From Agromyces mediolanus (GTDB lineage Bacteria; Actinomycetota; Actinomycetes; Actinomycetales; Microbacteriaceae), in NCBI RefSeq assembly GCF_014648575.1, contig NZ_BMRJ01000001.1, forward strand, positions 1,313,421 through 1,377,420: DNA of 64,000 bases. Reading direction: 5' to 3'. Below are positions 11,821 to 21,268 of this stretch, piece after piece (position 1 is the stretch's first letter; each line of letters begins with the position of its first letter). The notes beneath the pieces are model-generated. The model worked only from the letters and a program-made list of their open reading frames with translations, was not told the origin of the DNA and searched no databases. Position numbers and translations under genes: made by a program.

Positions 11821-11851
11821 TTGACGCGGCTGAGTTTTGTATACAGAATAC
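11821..11851 (+). promoter_or_regulatory. Promoter and GntR-type operator of the sugar ABC operon
   Basis: TTGACG (11821-11826), a 17-bp spacer and CAGAAT (11844-11849) make a plausible promoter. The spacer and -10 are covered by TGTATACAGAATAC (11838-11851), which holds the palindromes TGTATACA and GTAT-N5-ATAC. The same 14 bp recurs at 17685, beside the GntR gene. Repression by that regulator is inferred. Confidence 0.7.
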
Positions 11852-11919
11852 TGAGGTAGCAGTTCCCCCGACCGGCGCCCGTCGCCGGCTCCTCCTGCAA
11901 TGACGAAAGAGGTAGCGGA

Positions 11920-13218
11920 ATGGCCCGCGCGAACTCGAAGATGAGGCGGCTGTTGGCGATCGGCGCAGCGAGCGCCCTCGCCATCGGCCTGGCAGCGTGC
12001 AGCGGCGGGGGAGGTGCAAAGGACGCGAACACCGTCGTGTGGTCGACCTGGGGAACCGCCGAGGAGCTCACCCGGTACCAGGACTTCAACACGGAGTTCA
12101 TGAAGCGCCACCCCGACATCACGGTCAAGCTCCAGCCGGTCGCGAGCTACGAGGAGTACCACTCGAAGCTCCTCGCCCAGCTCGCGAGCAACACGGCCCC
12201 CGACGTCTTCTACGTCGGCGACGACAAGATGGGGCAGTTCGTCGACTCCGGCCGGCTCATGCCGCTGAAGGAGCTGATGGAGTCGAAGGACAGCCAGACG
12301 AAGCCCGACGACTTCTTCCCCGGCCTCTTCGGCGCGGCCGAGCAGGACGGCGAGTACTACGGCGCCCCGAACGACTCGAACCCCGACGTGCTCTGGTACG
12401 ACAAGACCGCGCTCGCCGCGGCCGGCATCACCGAGGACCCGGCGACGCTCGCCGAGCAGGGCGAGTGGACGACCGACAAGTACCTCGAGATGAACGCCAA
12501 GCTCAAGGACGCGGGCCTCACCGGCTCGATGTTCTGGAACTACTGGGCGACGCACTGGAGCTGGCTCTCCTCCCAGGGGCTGCCCGCGCCGTACGACGAG
12601 TCGGGCGCCTTCACCGCGAACAGCGACCCGGCGAGCGTGGCCGCCATCGACGAGCTCGGCGCGCAGTTCCAGGACGGCACCTTCGTCGTGGCCGACACCC
12701 TGCCCGACGGCGCCGGCGCCGACAGCGTCTTCGTGACCCACAAGGCCGGCTTCTTCGTGCAGGGCCGCTACACGATCGGCACCGTGCAGACCGCCGGCGA
12801 GCCCGACGCGTACGACATCGTGCGCTGGCCGACCCCGGACGGCGAGGCCGCGCCGACCGGCGTCGCCGTGTCGTTCCTCGCGATCAACGGCAAGACGAAG
12901 GCGAAGGACGCCGCGTTCACCTTCTGGACCGAGTTCCTCTCGGCCGAGGGGCAGACGTTCCGCCTCGAGGGCGGCGGCAACGCCGTGCCGTCGATCAAGG
13001 GCGCCGACGATGTGGTGCTCGACGGCGGCTACCCGGCGCACGCCCAGACGTTCCTCGACCTGCGCGACATCGGCTTCACCAACTACGCCGCCGAGGCGCG
13101 CGTGCCCGGCCTCTCGACGGGCATCAGCGACGAGTTCCTGAAGCTCTACCAGGGCAAGGCCGACGCGCAGCAGACGCTCGACGCGGCCGCAGCCCTCGCG
13201 GAGAAGTCGGGGAAGTAG
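11920..13218 (+). CDS. Sugar ABC transporter substrate-binding lipoprotein (family 1)
   Basis: Extracellular sugar receptor of a CUT1-type importer. It has 432 residues. A signal peptide ends in the lipobox LAAC (Cys near residue 27), so it is membrane-tethered. The VVWSTWGTAEELTRYQDFNTEF opening and the DVFYVGDDKMGQF segment are typical of family-1 solute-binding proteins. It is first in a four-gene operon with two permeases and a GH63-like hydrolase, which suggests an oligosaccharide ligand. The preferred start has AAAGAGG upstream. Confidence 0.92.
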   Translation: MARANSKMRRLLAIGAASALAIGLAACSGGGGAKDANTVVWSTWGTAEELTRYQDFNTEFMKRHPDITVKLQPVASYEEYHSKLLAQLASNTAPDVFYVGDDKMGQFVDSGRLMPLKELMESKDSQTKPDDFFPGLFGAAEQDGEYYGAPNDSNPDVLWYDKTALAAAGITEDPATLAEQGEWTTDKYLEMNAKLKDAGLTGSMFWNYWATHWSWLSSQGLPAPYDESGAFTANSDPASVAAIDELGAQFQDGTFVVADTLPDGAGADSVFVTHKAGFFVQGRYTIGTVQTAGEPDAYDIVRWPTPDGEAAPTGVAVSFLAINGKTKAKDAAFTFWTEFLSAEGQTFRLEGGGNAVPSIKGADDVVLDGGYPAHAQTFLDLRDIGFTNYAAEARVPGLSTGISDEFLKLYQGKADAQQTLDAAAALAEKSGK

Positions 13219-13219
13219 C

Positions 13220-14188
13220 GTGAGCGACCTCGCCACCGGCGAGCGGATGCCGCAGGCAGCGCCTGCGGCATCCGCCCCGCCCCCGACCCCCAGGAGGGAA
13301 TCGGCCTGGCGCCGCCGCGACCGGCGCTGGGGCTACCTCTTCATCGGTCCGCAGCTTCTCGGCATGACGGTCTTCGTCGTGCTGCCGTTCGCCGCGAGTC
13401 TCGTGCTCGCCTTGGCGAGCTGGGACGGCCTGAGCGAGCTCAGCTGGGTCGGCTTCGAGAACTTCACCGCCCAGTTCCAGGACGAGCTCCTCTGGCGCTC
13501 GATCGTGAACACGCTGATCATCGCGGTCGTGACGGTGCCGATCGGCCTCGGGCTCGCGGTCGTCATCGCGGTCGCGCTCGAGCGGCTGAAGACCCGCACC
13601 CTCTACCTCGTGCTGTTCTTCGCCCCGGTCGTCACCTCGACGGTCGCGGTGGCGATGATCTGGCAGCAGATGTTCCGCGCCGACGGCGTGCTCTCCACGA
13701 CGATCGCGAACGTCTTCGGCATCGACCCGCCGGACTGGCTGGGCGACCCGAAGCTCGCGCTCCTCGCCGTCTGCATCGTGACGATCTGGTCCTCGCTCGG
13801 CCTGAACGTCGTCATCTTCCTCGCCGGGCTGCAGAACATCTCGCCCTCGGTGATCGAGGCGGCCCGCATCGACGGCGCCGGCGCGTGGCGGCTGTTCCGC
13901 AGCATCCGGCTCCCGCTGCTCTCGCCGATCGTGTTCTTCTCCTCGGTCGTCGCGTTCATCTCCTCGCTGCAGACCTTCGACACGGTGTACGTGCTGGTCT
14001 CGAACGCGGGACCGGACAACGCGACCCGCACGATCGTGTACCACATCTACGATCTCGGCTTCGGCAAGTTCCAGATCGGCCCGTCGAGCGCCGCGAGCGT
14101 GATCCTGCTCCTGCTGACCCTCGTCATCACGGCGATCCAGTTCGGGGCCCAGAAGAAGTTCGTGCACTACGAGGACGACGCCGCATGA
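13220..14188 (+). CDS. Sugar ABC transporter permease (MalF/UgpA type)
   Basis: Inner-membrane channel subunit, 322 residues, with about six membrane segments and the EAA loop EAARIDGAGAWRLFRSIRLPLLSP (near residue 215) that contacts the ATPase. It starts at a GTG 1 bp after the binding-protein stop and overlaps the next permease by ATGA. No ATP-binding subunit is encoded in the operon, so an MsmK-like ATPase from elsewhere is presumably shared. Confidence 0.93.
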   Translation: MSDLATGERMPQAAPAASAPPPTPRRESAWRRRDRRWGYLFIGPQLLGMTVFVVLPFAASLVLALASWDGLSELSWVGFENFTAQFQDELLWRSIVNTLIIAVVTVPIGLGLAVVIAVALERLKTRTLYLVLFFAPVVTSTVAVAMIWQQMFRADGVLSTTIANVFGIDPPDWLGDPKLALLAVCIVTIWSSLGLNVVIFLAGLQNISPSVIEAARIDGAGAWRLFRSIRLPLLSPIVFFSSVVAFISSLQTFDTVYVLVSNAGPDNATRTIVYHIYDLGFGKFQIGPSSAASVILLLLTLVITAIQFGAQKKFVHYEDDAA

Positions 14189-15126
14189 GTCTCACGAACC
14201 CCAGCCTCGTCGACGGCACCCAGCTGCCGCCGACCGACTCGACCATCGCGATCAGTGCCCCGGGCTACCGGCCCCGCGCGCCCCGCACCGGCAAGGGCAA
14301 GCGGCGGCTCAGCCAGACGCTGCTGCACGCGCTGCTCGTCGTCGGCGGGCTCGCGATGGTGTTCCCGTTCCTCTGGATGCTGCTCACCTCGTTCAAGACG
14401 CTGCCGCAGCTGCTGAAGGACCCGCTGTCGGTGCTGCCGCAGCCGTGGACCCTCGACAACTATGCCGACGCGTGGAACGCGGTGCCGTTCGGTCAGGCGT
14501 ACCTCAACAGCCTCTACATCGCGGCGCTCGTGGTCGCGGGGACCCTGCTCACGGCGTCGATGGCGGGCTACGCCTTCGCCCGGATCCGCTTCCGCGGGGC
14601 GAAGGTGCTCTTCATCCTGTTCCTCGCGACGCAGATGATCCCGAAGCAGGTGACGCTGATCCCGTTCTACCTGCTGATGACGCAGCTCGGCTGGGTCGAT
14701 TCGCACCTGGCGCTGATCGTGCCGGGGCTCCTCGCGAACCCCTTCGCGGTGTTCCTCATGCGGCAGTTCGTGCTGTCGCTGCCGAAGGAGCTCGAGGAGG
14801 CCGCGATCGTCGACGGCGCCGGCCGCTGGCGGATCTTCTGGAGCATCATCCTGCCGAACCTGAAGCCCGGGCTCGCGGCGCTCAGCATCATCGTGGCGCT
14901 CGACGTGTGGAACGCCTTCCTGTTCCCGCTCGTACTACTGAACACGCCCGACCTCTTCACGGTGCCGCTGCTGCTCTCGGCGTTCCAGGGGCAGTTCGGC
15001 TCGATCAACTACGGCCTGGTCATGGCGGCCAGCGCGATCTCGACGATCCCGATGCTCATCGTGTTCGTGATCGGGCAGCGCCGCATCCTGAATAGTATGG
15101 CCGCTTCCGGGCTGGGGGGACGATGA
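14185..15126 (+). CDS. Sugar ABC transporter permease (MalG/UgpE type)
   Basis: Second channel subunit, 313 residues. A polar N-terminal tail of about 45 residues precedes the first membrane segment (LLVVGGLAMVFPFLWMLLTS). The EAA motif is EEAAIVDGAGRWRIFWSIILP. The start ATG overlaps the stop of the upstream permease, and its own stop overlaps the next gene by ATGA, so translation is coupled through the operon. Confidence 0.93.
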   Translation: MSLTNPSLVDGTQLPPTDSTIAISAPGYRPRAPRTGKGKRRLSQTLLHALLVVGGLAMVFPFLWMLLTSFKTLPQLLKDPLSVLPQPWTLDNYADAWNAVPFGQAYLNSLYIAALVVAGTLLTASMAGYAFARIRFRGAKVLFILFLATQMIPKQVTLIPFYLLMTQLGWVDSHLALIVPGLLANPFAVFLMRQFVLSLPKELEEAAIVDGAGRWRIFWSIILPNLKPGLAALSIIVALDVWNAFLFPLVLLNTPDLFTVPLLLSAFQGQFGSINYGLVMAASAISTIPMLIVFVIGQRRILNSMAASGLGGR

Positions 15127-16892
15127 CCGCACGGCCGGATGCCGCGGCCCTGGCCGGCCTCGCCGGCGACCACCTCGACCTGGCGCGGGCGCCATTCACG
15201 CTGCCGCGCTCGCGGGTGCTCGTGTTCCGGGCCGACCGCGAGGACGCCGCGGAGCTGCTCGGCGAGGGCGGGGTGCCCGCGCCGGCGACCGCGCTGCGGG
15301 TGCACACCTCGGAGTACGAGCGCGGACTGGACGAGTGCCGCGTGCTCGACGAGCTGCGGGTGCTGGATGCCTCGGGCGAACCGGTGCCCGTGACCCGGGT
15401 GCTGCCGCACGCGATCGAGTTCGGCGGGGGCGCGGCCGTGCTCGGCTTCGCTGGACCGTCGGCGCTCACCGTAGGGGCCGTGGGCGGCGGGCCGTGGTCC
15501 GTCGAGTGGCTGCGGCCCGACGGCGCGCGCGAGCGGCGCGGGCTCGAGGGCCCGGGCGACGCGGTCCGACTGACGGTCGGCGCGGACCGCGGCGTGCTCG
15601 CCGAGGCATCCGTCGCGCACGCCGCCGCGCTCGCGGAGAGCGAGACGGTCTGGCTCGACTGGTTCGCGAAGTGCCCCGTCGTGCGCCCCGATCTGCAATC
15701 GATGGCGGCGTTCTGCTGGTGGGTGCTCGGCGCGAACGTGGTCGAGCTGCCCGCCCTCGGCACGGCGCGGGGCGTCGTGCCCTCGAAGATCGGCTACGTC
15801 GGCGTCTGGCAGTGGGACGCGTACTTCATCGCCCTCGGCCTCCGGCACGGCGACGCGCAGCTCGCGCGCGAGCAGCTCGAGATCGCCTTCCGCTTCCCGA
15901 GCGCCGACGGACAGCTGCCGGACGTCGTGCACGAGGAGGGCGTGCTCGCGACGAGCGACGACCTGCCGCAGGCCGATCGCGACCGGCTGCGCCGCGCGGG
16001 CTCCGACATCGCCGACCCGGCCGCGCCAGTGCCGCTCACGAAGCCGCCGCTCGCCGCCTGGGCGCTCGCGAAGGTGCTCGAGGACGAGGACCGACCGGAG
16101 TGGGCGCGCGAGCAGCTCGCCGTCATCCGCCGCTCGCAGGACTGGTGGTTCGCGGGCAGCGACCTCGACGGCGACGGTCTGCCCGAGTACGGGCACCCGT
16201 ACTCCTCGGGGCTCGACGACAGCCCGATCTTCGACGGCCCGCTGCCGACGACGGCGCCCGATCTCGGCGCCTACCTCGTGCTGCAGGACCTCGAGCTCGC
16301 CCGGCTCGCCGAGCGCTACGGCGCGGATGCCGCGGGCGATCCCGCGGCGCACCGCGCCCGCGCTGCGGCGACCATGCAGCGGCTCTTGGAGCTCTGGGAC
16401 GCAGAGCGCGGCCGCTTCACGGCTCGGGCGGCGGGGGAGCGGGTCGCGAGTGACGCGATCGTGGGCTTCATGCCGCTGCTCACGGGCGAGCTGCCCGCGC
16501 CGGTGCTCGAATCCCTCGAAGCGGCGCTCGCCGATCCGGCGCGTTACGCGACGCCGTGGGCGGTGCCGACCGTGTCGGCCGCCGATCCGGACTTCTCGCC
16601 GGAGCGGATGTGGCGCGGGCCGGTGTGGGTGAACACGAACCGGCTCATCGTCGAGGGGCTGCGCCGCTCCGGGCGGCCGGAGCTCGCGCGCGAGCTCGCC
16701 GAACGCACGGTCGCCCTCGTCGTGCACGGCGGCGGCCCGCACGAGTACTTCAACCCCGAGACCGGGCAGAAGGCCCGCACGGCGACGACGGCGTTCGGCT
16801 GGTCGGCGGCGCTCTTCCTCGACCTCGCCGTCGAGCTCAGCGCGGATGCGGAGGAGGATCGCGGCGCGGGAGGAGCGGATTCGGCGGAGTGA
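15123..16892 (+). CDS. GH63-like / mannosylglycerate-hydrolase-type glycoside hydrolase
   Basis: Cytoplasmic (no signal peptide) glycosidase of the (alpha/alpha)6-barrel class, 589 residues. The first 150 residues are a beta-rich domain. The catalytic barrel shows WQWDAYFIALGLRHGD near residue 230, HPYSSGLDDSPIFD near residue 357 and RGPVWVNTNRLIVEGL near residue 499, the pattern of GH63 and related trehalase-like enzymes that cleave alpha-linked glucosyl or mannosyl groups. It is the last gene of the ABC operon, so it probably acts on the imported sugar. The exact substrate cannot be read from sequence. Confidence 0.82.
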   Translation: MTARPDAAALAGLAGDHLDLARAPFTLPRSRVLVFRADREDAAELLGEGGVPAPATALRVHTSEYERGLDECRVLDELRVLDASGEPVPVTRVLPHAIEFGGGAAVLGFAGPSALTVGAVGGGPWSVEWLRPDGARERRGLEGPGDAVRLTVGADRGVLAEASVAHAAALAESETVWLDWFAKCPVVRPDLQSMAAFCWWVLGANVVELPALGTARGVVPSKIGYVGVWQWDAYFIALGLRHGDAQLAREQLEIAFRFPSADGQLPDVVHEEGVLATSDDLPQADRDRLRRAGSDIADPAAPVPLTKPPLAAWALAKVLEDEDRPEWAREQLAVIRRSQDWWFAGSDLDGDGLPEYGHPYSSGLDDSPIFDGPLPTTAPDLGAYLVLQDLELARLAERYGADAAGDPAAHRARAAATMQRLLELWDAERGRFTARAAGERVASDAIVGFMPLLTGELPAPVLESLEAALADPARYATPWAVPTVSAADPDFSPERMWRGPVWVNTNRLIVEGLRRSGRPELARELAERTVALVVHGGGPHEYFNPETGQKARTATTAFGWSAALFLDLAVELSADAEEDRGAGGADSAE

Positions 16893-16940
16893 CCTCCGGG
16901 CGTGCCAATCTCCTCCCGGCCGAGGGACGGTGGAGGGGGC

Positions 16941-17597
16941 TCAGGCGGTGAAGTACGGGCTGGACGCGTTCTCGAGGATGCGGCGCATGCCGTGCATCCA
17001 GTTCACCTTGAGCGCGACGATCGCGCCGGGGACGTCGCCCTCGACGAGACGGGCGGCGACCGCGGCGTGCTCGGCGGCGACCCGCTCGACCATGGCGTCG
17101 TTCGGCACGAGCAGCGATTCGTACCGGTGGAAGGAGCCGCGCACGCTCGCGATGACGTCGAGCAGCCGCTGGTTCGGGCAGGCCGAGAGCATGAGGCCGT
17201 GCCACTCGTCGTCCTTCGTGACGATGAAGGCGTGCTCGACGAGCTCCTGGTCGAACTCCGCCGCGAGGGCGGCGAGGCGCACGCCGATGCGTTGCAGCTC
17301 CTCGACCGGGCTGAGCTCGAGGGCGAGGCTCTCGAGCGCGGCGAGCACCGGGGCGAGGTCTTCGAACTCGCTCGCGCTCAGCGGCATGAAGCGGAAGCCC
17401 TTGCCGTTCTCGCTCGTGATCTGGCCCTCGCTCTCGAGCGCGATGAGCGCCTCGCGGAGCGGGGTGCGGCTGACGCCGAGCTCGGCCGCGAGCTGGACCT
17501 CGTTGATGCCCTCGCCGGGCTGCACGGCTCCCGCCCGCATGCGCGTGAGGAGCTCCTCGCGCACCTGTGAGCGCAGGTTCTTGCGTTCGATCGCCAT
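16941..17597 (-). CDS. GntR-family (FCD) transcriptional regulator
   Basis: A 218-residue repressor-type regulator. The N-terminal winged helix shows LRSQVREELLTRMRAGAVQPGEGINEVQLAAELGVSRTPLREAL in pieces; the C-terminal FCD-type helical domain carries metal or acid-ligand residues (DDEWHGLMLSACPNQRLL, EHAAVAARL). The start has GGAGGGCG upstream. It is convergent with the ABC operon and divergent from the GH42 operon. Both promoters carry the same TGTATACAGAATAC site, so it probably controls both. Confidence 0.9.
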   Translation of the reverse strand: MAIERKNLRSQVREELLTRMRAGAVQPGEGINEVQLAAELGVSRTPLREALIALESEGQITSENGKGFRFMPLSASEFEDLAPVLAALESLALELSPVEELQRIGVRLAALAAEFDQELVEHAFIVTKDDEWHGLMLSACPNQRLLDVIASVRGSFHRYESLLVPNDAMVERVAAEHAAVAARLVEGDVPGAIVALKVNWMHGMRRILENASSPYFTA

Positions 17598-17684
17598 CTT
17601 CGCCCTCCGGGCCGTTCGGCCGTTCGCGGGCAAGCCTAGGGGGTGGTGCGGGGCTTGACCGGTTCCGGCATCCGGTTTACGGTG

Positions 17685-17704
17685 TGTATACAGAATACAT
17701 TCTG
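17685..17704 (+). promoter_or_regulatory. GntR-type operator before the GH42 operon
   Basis: TGTATACAGAATAC (17685-17698) is identical over 14 bp to the site at 11838. It extends to TGTAT-N5-ATACA, with an overlapping second palindrome CAGAAT-AC-ATTCTG (17691-17704). It lies in the divergent region between the GntR gene and the GH42 operon, so it may serve both directions. Confidence 0.7.
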
Positions 17705-17774
17705 CAGCTGGCGGTGTACACCCATCCATGAGGTGGCCCGCGACCGGAACCGACCCACTCAGAGAGGAGCAGGT

Positions 17775-19847
17775 GTGGCAGGCGACGCGCCCCGCGGCAT
17801 CCGACTCGATGCCCTCGCCTACGGCGGCGACTACAACCCCGACCAGTGGTCGGAGAAGGTCTGGCTCGAGGACGCCAGGCTCATGCGCGAGGCGGGCGTC
17901 AACCTGGTGAGCCTCCCGGTGTTCAGCTGGCCGCAGCTCGAGGTCGCGCCCGGCGTCTACGAGTGGGGCTGGCTCGACCGCGTGCTCGAGATCCTGAGCG
18001 ACGCAGGCATCCGCATCGACCTCGCCACCGCGACCGCCACCCCGCCCGCCTGGCTCGTGCGCAGCCACCCCGAGATGCTGCCCTGGAACGAGGACGGCCA
18101 ACGCCTCGAGTTCGGCTCCCGGCAGGCGTACTGCCCGAGCTCGCCGGTCTGGCGCGAGCACGTCGCCCGGATGACCCGGGCGATGGCCGAGCGCTACGGC
18201 GAGCACCCCGGCCTCGCACTCTGGCACGTGTCGAACGAGTACGGCGACCATATTTCGCGCTGCTGGTGCCCCGAGTCTGCCCGGCACTTCCGCCGCTGGC
18301 TCGAGGCCCGGTACGGCGATCTCGACGGGCTGAACGCGGCCTGGGGCGTGAACGTCTGGGGCCAGCGCTACACCGCGTGGGAGCAGATCGAGCCGCCGCG
18401 GCGCGCGACCGGACCCGTCAACCCCACCCAGCTGCTCGACTTCGAGCGCTTCTCCTCCGACGCGCTGCTCGAGCTCTTCCAGCTCGAGATCGACGTGCTG
18501 CGCGAGGTCACCCCCGAGATCGCGGTCACGACGAACTTCATGAGCCTGCTGCGCGACCTCGACTACTGGGACTTCGCCGCCGTCGAGGACCTCGTCACCG
18601 ACGACGCCTACCCCGATCCCGCCGACCCGCTCGCGCATGTGCCCGCCGCGCTCAATTACGGCTCCATGCGCTCGCTGAAGGGCGGGCGGCCGTGGCTGCT
18701 CCTCGAGCAGGCGCCCAGCGGCGTCAGCTGGCGCGAGGTCAATGTGCCGAAGGCGCCGGGTCAGATGCGCGTCGGCAGCCTGCAGGCGATCGCGCACGGA
18801 TCGGACGGCGCGATGTGCTTCCAGTGGCGGCAGGCGAAGTACGGCCAGGAGAAGTTCCACTCCGCGATGCTCGGCCACCGCGGCGAGGCCTCCCGCACCT
18901 TCCAGGAGGCGAAGGCCTTCGGCGCCGAGCTCCGCCGCCTCGAACCCGTGCGCGGCAGCCGGGTGCGCTCCCGGATCGCGCTCGTCGTCGACTACGACTC
19001 GTGGTGGGGCAGCTCGGCGACGGAATCGCTGCCCTCGCAGCGGCTGAACTGGCTCGCGCAGGCCCGCGCCTGGCACGCCGCGCTGCACGAGCTCGGCCAC
19101 CCGGTCGACACGGTGCCCGCGAGGGGGCCGTTCGACGGCTACGAGCTCGTCGTCGCCCCGAACCTCTATGTCGCCGACGCCGAGCAGGCCACGGCGCTCG
19201 GCGCCTTCGTCGCTCGCGGCGGGCAGCTCGTCGTCGGGCCGTTCTCCGGGGTCGTCGACCCGAACGAGCACGTGCACGACGGGGGAGCCCCCGGCCCCCT
19301 GCGCGAACTCCTCGGCGTCGAGGTCGACGAGGTCTGGCCCGTCACTGACGGCCGCGCCGAGCGCGTCGCCCTCGCCGGCGGCGAAGCCTTCGACGCGCCC
19401 GTCTGGGGCGAGTGGCTCGAAGCGGCCGCCGCCGAGACGATCGCCGCCTACGACTCGGGCGAGCTCGTCGGCCGGCCGGCGATCACCCGACGCGGAGCGG
19501 ATGCCTCGGCCGGCGCGGCCTGGTACGTGAGCTGCGTGCTCGAGCCCGCCGGGCTCCTCGCCCTCTTCCGGCGGGTGCTCGCGGCGGCCGGGCTGCCCGC
19601 TCGGGACCGCACCGACCCGATGCTCGAGGCCGTGACGCGAGCCGACGACGACACCGACTACACCTTCGTGCTGAACCACGGTCGCGGCGAGCTCACGGTC
19701 GATGTGCCGCACGGCGCACGCGAGCTGCTCGGCGACGGCGCCGCGCTCGGGACGACGCTCACCCTGCCCCGCTTCGGCGCCGCCGTGCTCGCCACCCCGC
19801 GGGCCGCCGAGCCGCCGTTCATCACCATCACCGCCCCCGAGGACTGA
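17775..19847 (+). CDS. Beta-galactosidase, glycoside hydrolase family 42
   Basis: Cytoplasmic beta-galactosidase or arabinopyranosidase, 690 residues, the normal GH42 length. LAYGGDYNPDQWSEKVWLEDARLM opens the TIM barrel in GH42 fashion. The likely acid/base Glu is in WHVSNEYG (near residue 155) and the nucleophile Glu in LLLEQAPSG (near residue 311). A trimerisation-like and a small C-terminal beta domain follow. The start is the GTG with GAGGAG 5 nt upstream. It is first in an operon with the GcvP-like pair. Confidence 0.93.
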   Translation: MAGDAPRGIRLDALAYGGDYNPDQWSEKVWLEDARLMREAGVNLVSLPVFSWPQLEVAPGVYEWGWLDRVLEILSDAGIRIDLATATATPPAWLVRSHPEMLPWNEDGQRLEFGSRQAYCPSSPVWREHVARMTRAMAERYGEHPGLALWHVSNEYGDHISRCWCPESARHFRRWLEARYGDLDGLNAAWGVNVWGQRYTAWEQIEPPRRATGPVNPTQLLDFERFSSDALLELFQLEIDVLREVTPEIAVTTNFMSLLRDLDYWDFAAVEDLVTDDAYPDPADPLAHVPAALNYGSMRSLKGGRPWLLLEQAPSGVSWREVNVPKAPGQMRVGSLQAIAHGSDGAMCFQWRQAKYGQEKFHSAMLGHRGEASRTFQEAKAFGAELRRLEPVRGSRVRSRIALVVDYDSWWGSSATESLPSQRLNWLAQARAWHAALHELGHPVDTVPARGPFDGYELVVAPNLYVADAEQATALGAFVARGGQLVVGPFSGVVDPNEHVHDGGAPGPLRELLGVEVDEVWPVTDGRAERVALAGGEAFDAPVWGEWLEAAAAETIAAYDSGELVGRPAITRRGADASAGAAWYVSCVLEPAGLLALFRRVLAAAGLPARDRTDPMLEAVTRADDDTDYTFVLNHGRGELTVDVPHGARELLGDGAALGTTLTLPRFGAAVLATPRAAEPPFITITAPED

Positions 19848-19855
19848 GGATCCAC

Positions 19856-21268
19856 ATGACCGAGCCATCGGCTGCCTTCGTGCACCCGTACCTGCCCAAC
19901 TCCGCCCCCGAGGTGCGTCGCGCGATGCTCGACGCCGTCGGCGCGGCATCCGTCGACGAGTTCTACGCCGACGTGCCGGAGGCGCTGCGCCTCGACCGCC
20001 CCCTCGATCTGCCCGCGCCGCTCCTCGCCGAGCAGGACCTCGCGCGGCACGTCCGCGGCCTCCTCGCGAAGAACCGCTCCACCGAGGAGCGGCTGAGCTT
20101 CCTCGGCCACGGCACCTACCGGCACCACGTGCCCGCCGTCGTCGACGAGGTGATCAACCGCAGCGAGTTCCTCACCGCGTACGCGGGGGAGCCCTATGAG
20201 GACCACGGCCGCTTCCAGGCGCTGTTCCAGTACCAGTCGCTGATGGCCGAACTGCTCGCCATGGACGTCGTCAACGTGCCGACCTACGACGGCTACCAGT
20301 CGACCGCGACCGCGCTCGCCATGGCCGGCCGGCTCACGGGTCGCCGCCGGGTGCTCGTCGTGAGCGACGTGCTGCCCGAGAAGCACTCGAAGGTGCACGA
20401 CTTCGTGCGCGTCCACCTCGAGCTCGAGCTCGTCCCGACGGCGGGCGGCACCGCCGACGTCGCGGCCGCCGCAGCCCGGCTCGGCGATGACGTGGCCGCG
20501 ATCTGGGTCGAGACGCCGAGTGCCACGGGCGCGGTCGAGGCGGCCCTGCCCGCGCTCGCGACCGCGGCGCACGCGGCGGGCGCCCTGCTGGTCGTCGGCA
20601 CCGACCCGATCGGCTACGGCGTGCTGACCCCGCCCGCGGAGCAGGGGGCCGACATCGTCTGCGGCGACATCCAGTCGCTCGGCCTGCACCAGTGGTTCGG
20701 CGGTGCGCACGGCGGCTTCATCGCCGTCGCCGACGACGAAGCCCTCGTCATGGAGCTGCCCTCGCGGCTGTTCGGGCTCGCGAGCACCGACGTGCCAGGA
20801 GAGGTCGGCTTCGGCGACGTCGCCTACGAGCGCACCTCCTTCGCCCGCCGCGAGGAGGGCAAGGAGTGGGTCGGCACCGCAGCCGCCCTCTGGGGCATCG
20901 CCGCCGGCGTCTACCTCGCCCTGATGGGCCCGGTGGGCATGGCCGAGCTCGGCGAACTGCTGCTCGCCCGCACCCGCTACGCGCAGCAGCGACTCGCCGC
21001 CGTGCCCGGCGTGCGCCTCGGCGACGACGCCCTGCACCTGCGCGAGTTCACCGTCGACGTCTCCGGCACCGGCCGCACCGCCGCCGAGCTCGTCGCCGCC
21101 CTCCGCGCCGAGGGCATCGAGCCGGGCGTCGTCGTCGGCGAGGAGCTGCTGCTCGTCTGCGTCACCGAGCTCACCGGCCAGGCCGACATCGATCGCCTCG
21201 CGACCTCCCTCGCCGCCGCCTGCGGCACCGCAACCGACCGCCAGATCCCCCAGGAGCAGCGCGCATGA
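19856..21268 (+). CDS. GcvPA-like PLP-fold protein, divergent
   Basis: A 470-residue homologue of glycine dehydrogenase (decarboxylating) subunit 1. The domain order and landmarks are recognisable: YLPNSAPEVRRAMLDAVG, SFLGHGTYRHHVPAVVDEV, QALFQYQSLMAELLAMDVVN, GADIVCGDIQSLG. The hallmarks of true GcvPA are altered: the usual YDGATA is YDGYQSTATAL, the SFGGP segment is QWFGGAHGG, and the conserved TSNICTNQ region is EGKEWVGTAAAL. In this family subunit 1 lacks the PLP lysine. It overlaps the next gene by ATGA. Activity on glycine is uncertain. Confidence 0.8.
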   Translation: MTEPSAAFVHPYLPNSAPEVRRAMLDAVGAASVDEFYADVPEALRLDRPLDLPAPLLAEQDLARHVRGLLAKNRSTEERLSFLGHGTYRHHVPAVVDEVINRSEFLTAYAGEPYEDHGRFQALFQYQSLMAELLAMDVVNVPTYDGYQSTATALAMAGRLTGRRRVLVVSDVLPEKHSKVHDFVRVHLELELVPTAGGTADVAAAAARLGDDVAAIWVETPSATGAVEAALPALATAAHAAGALLVVGTDPIGYGVLTPPAEQGADIVCGDIQSLGLHQWFGGAHGGFIAVADDEALVMELPSRLFGLASTDVPGEVGFGDVAYERTSFARREEGKEWVGTAAALWGIAAGVYLALMGPVGMAELGELLLARTRYAQQRLAAVPGVRLGDDALHLREFTVDVSGTGRTAAELVAALRAEGIEPGVVVGEELLLVCVTELTGQADIDRLATSLAAACGTATDRQIPQEQRA

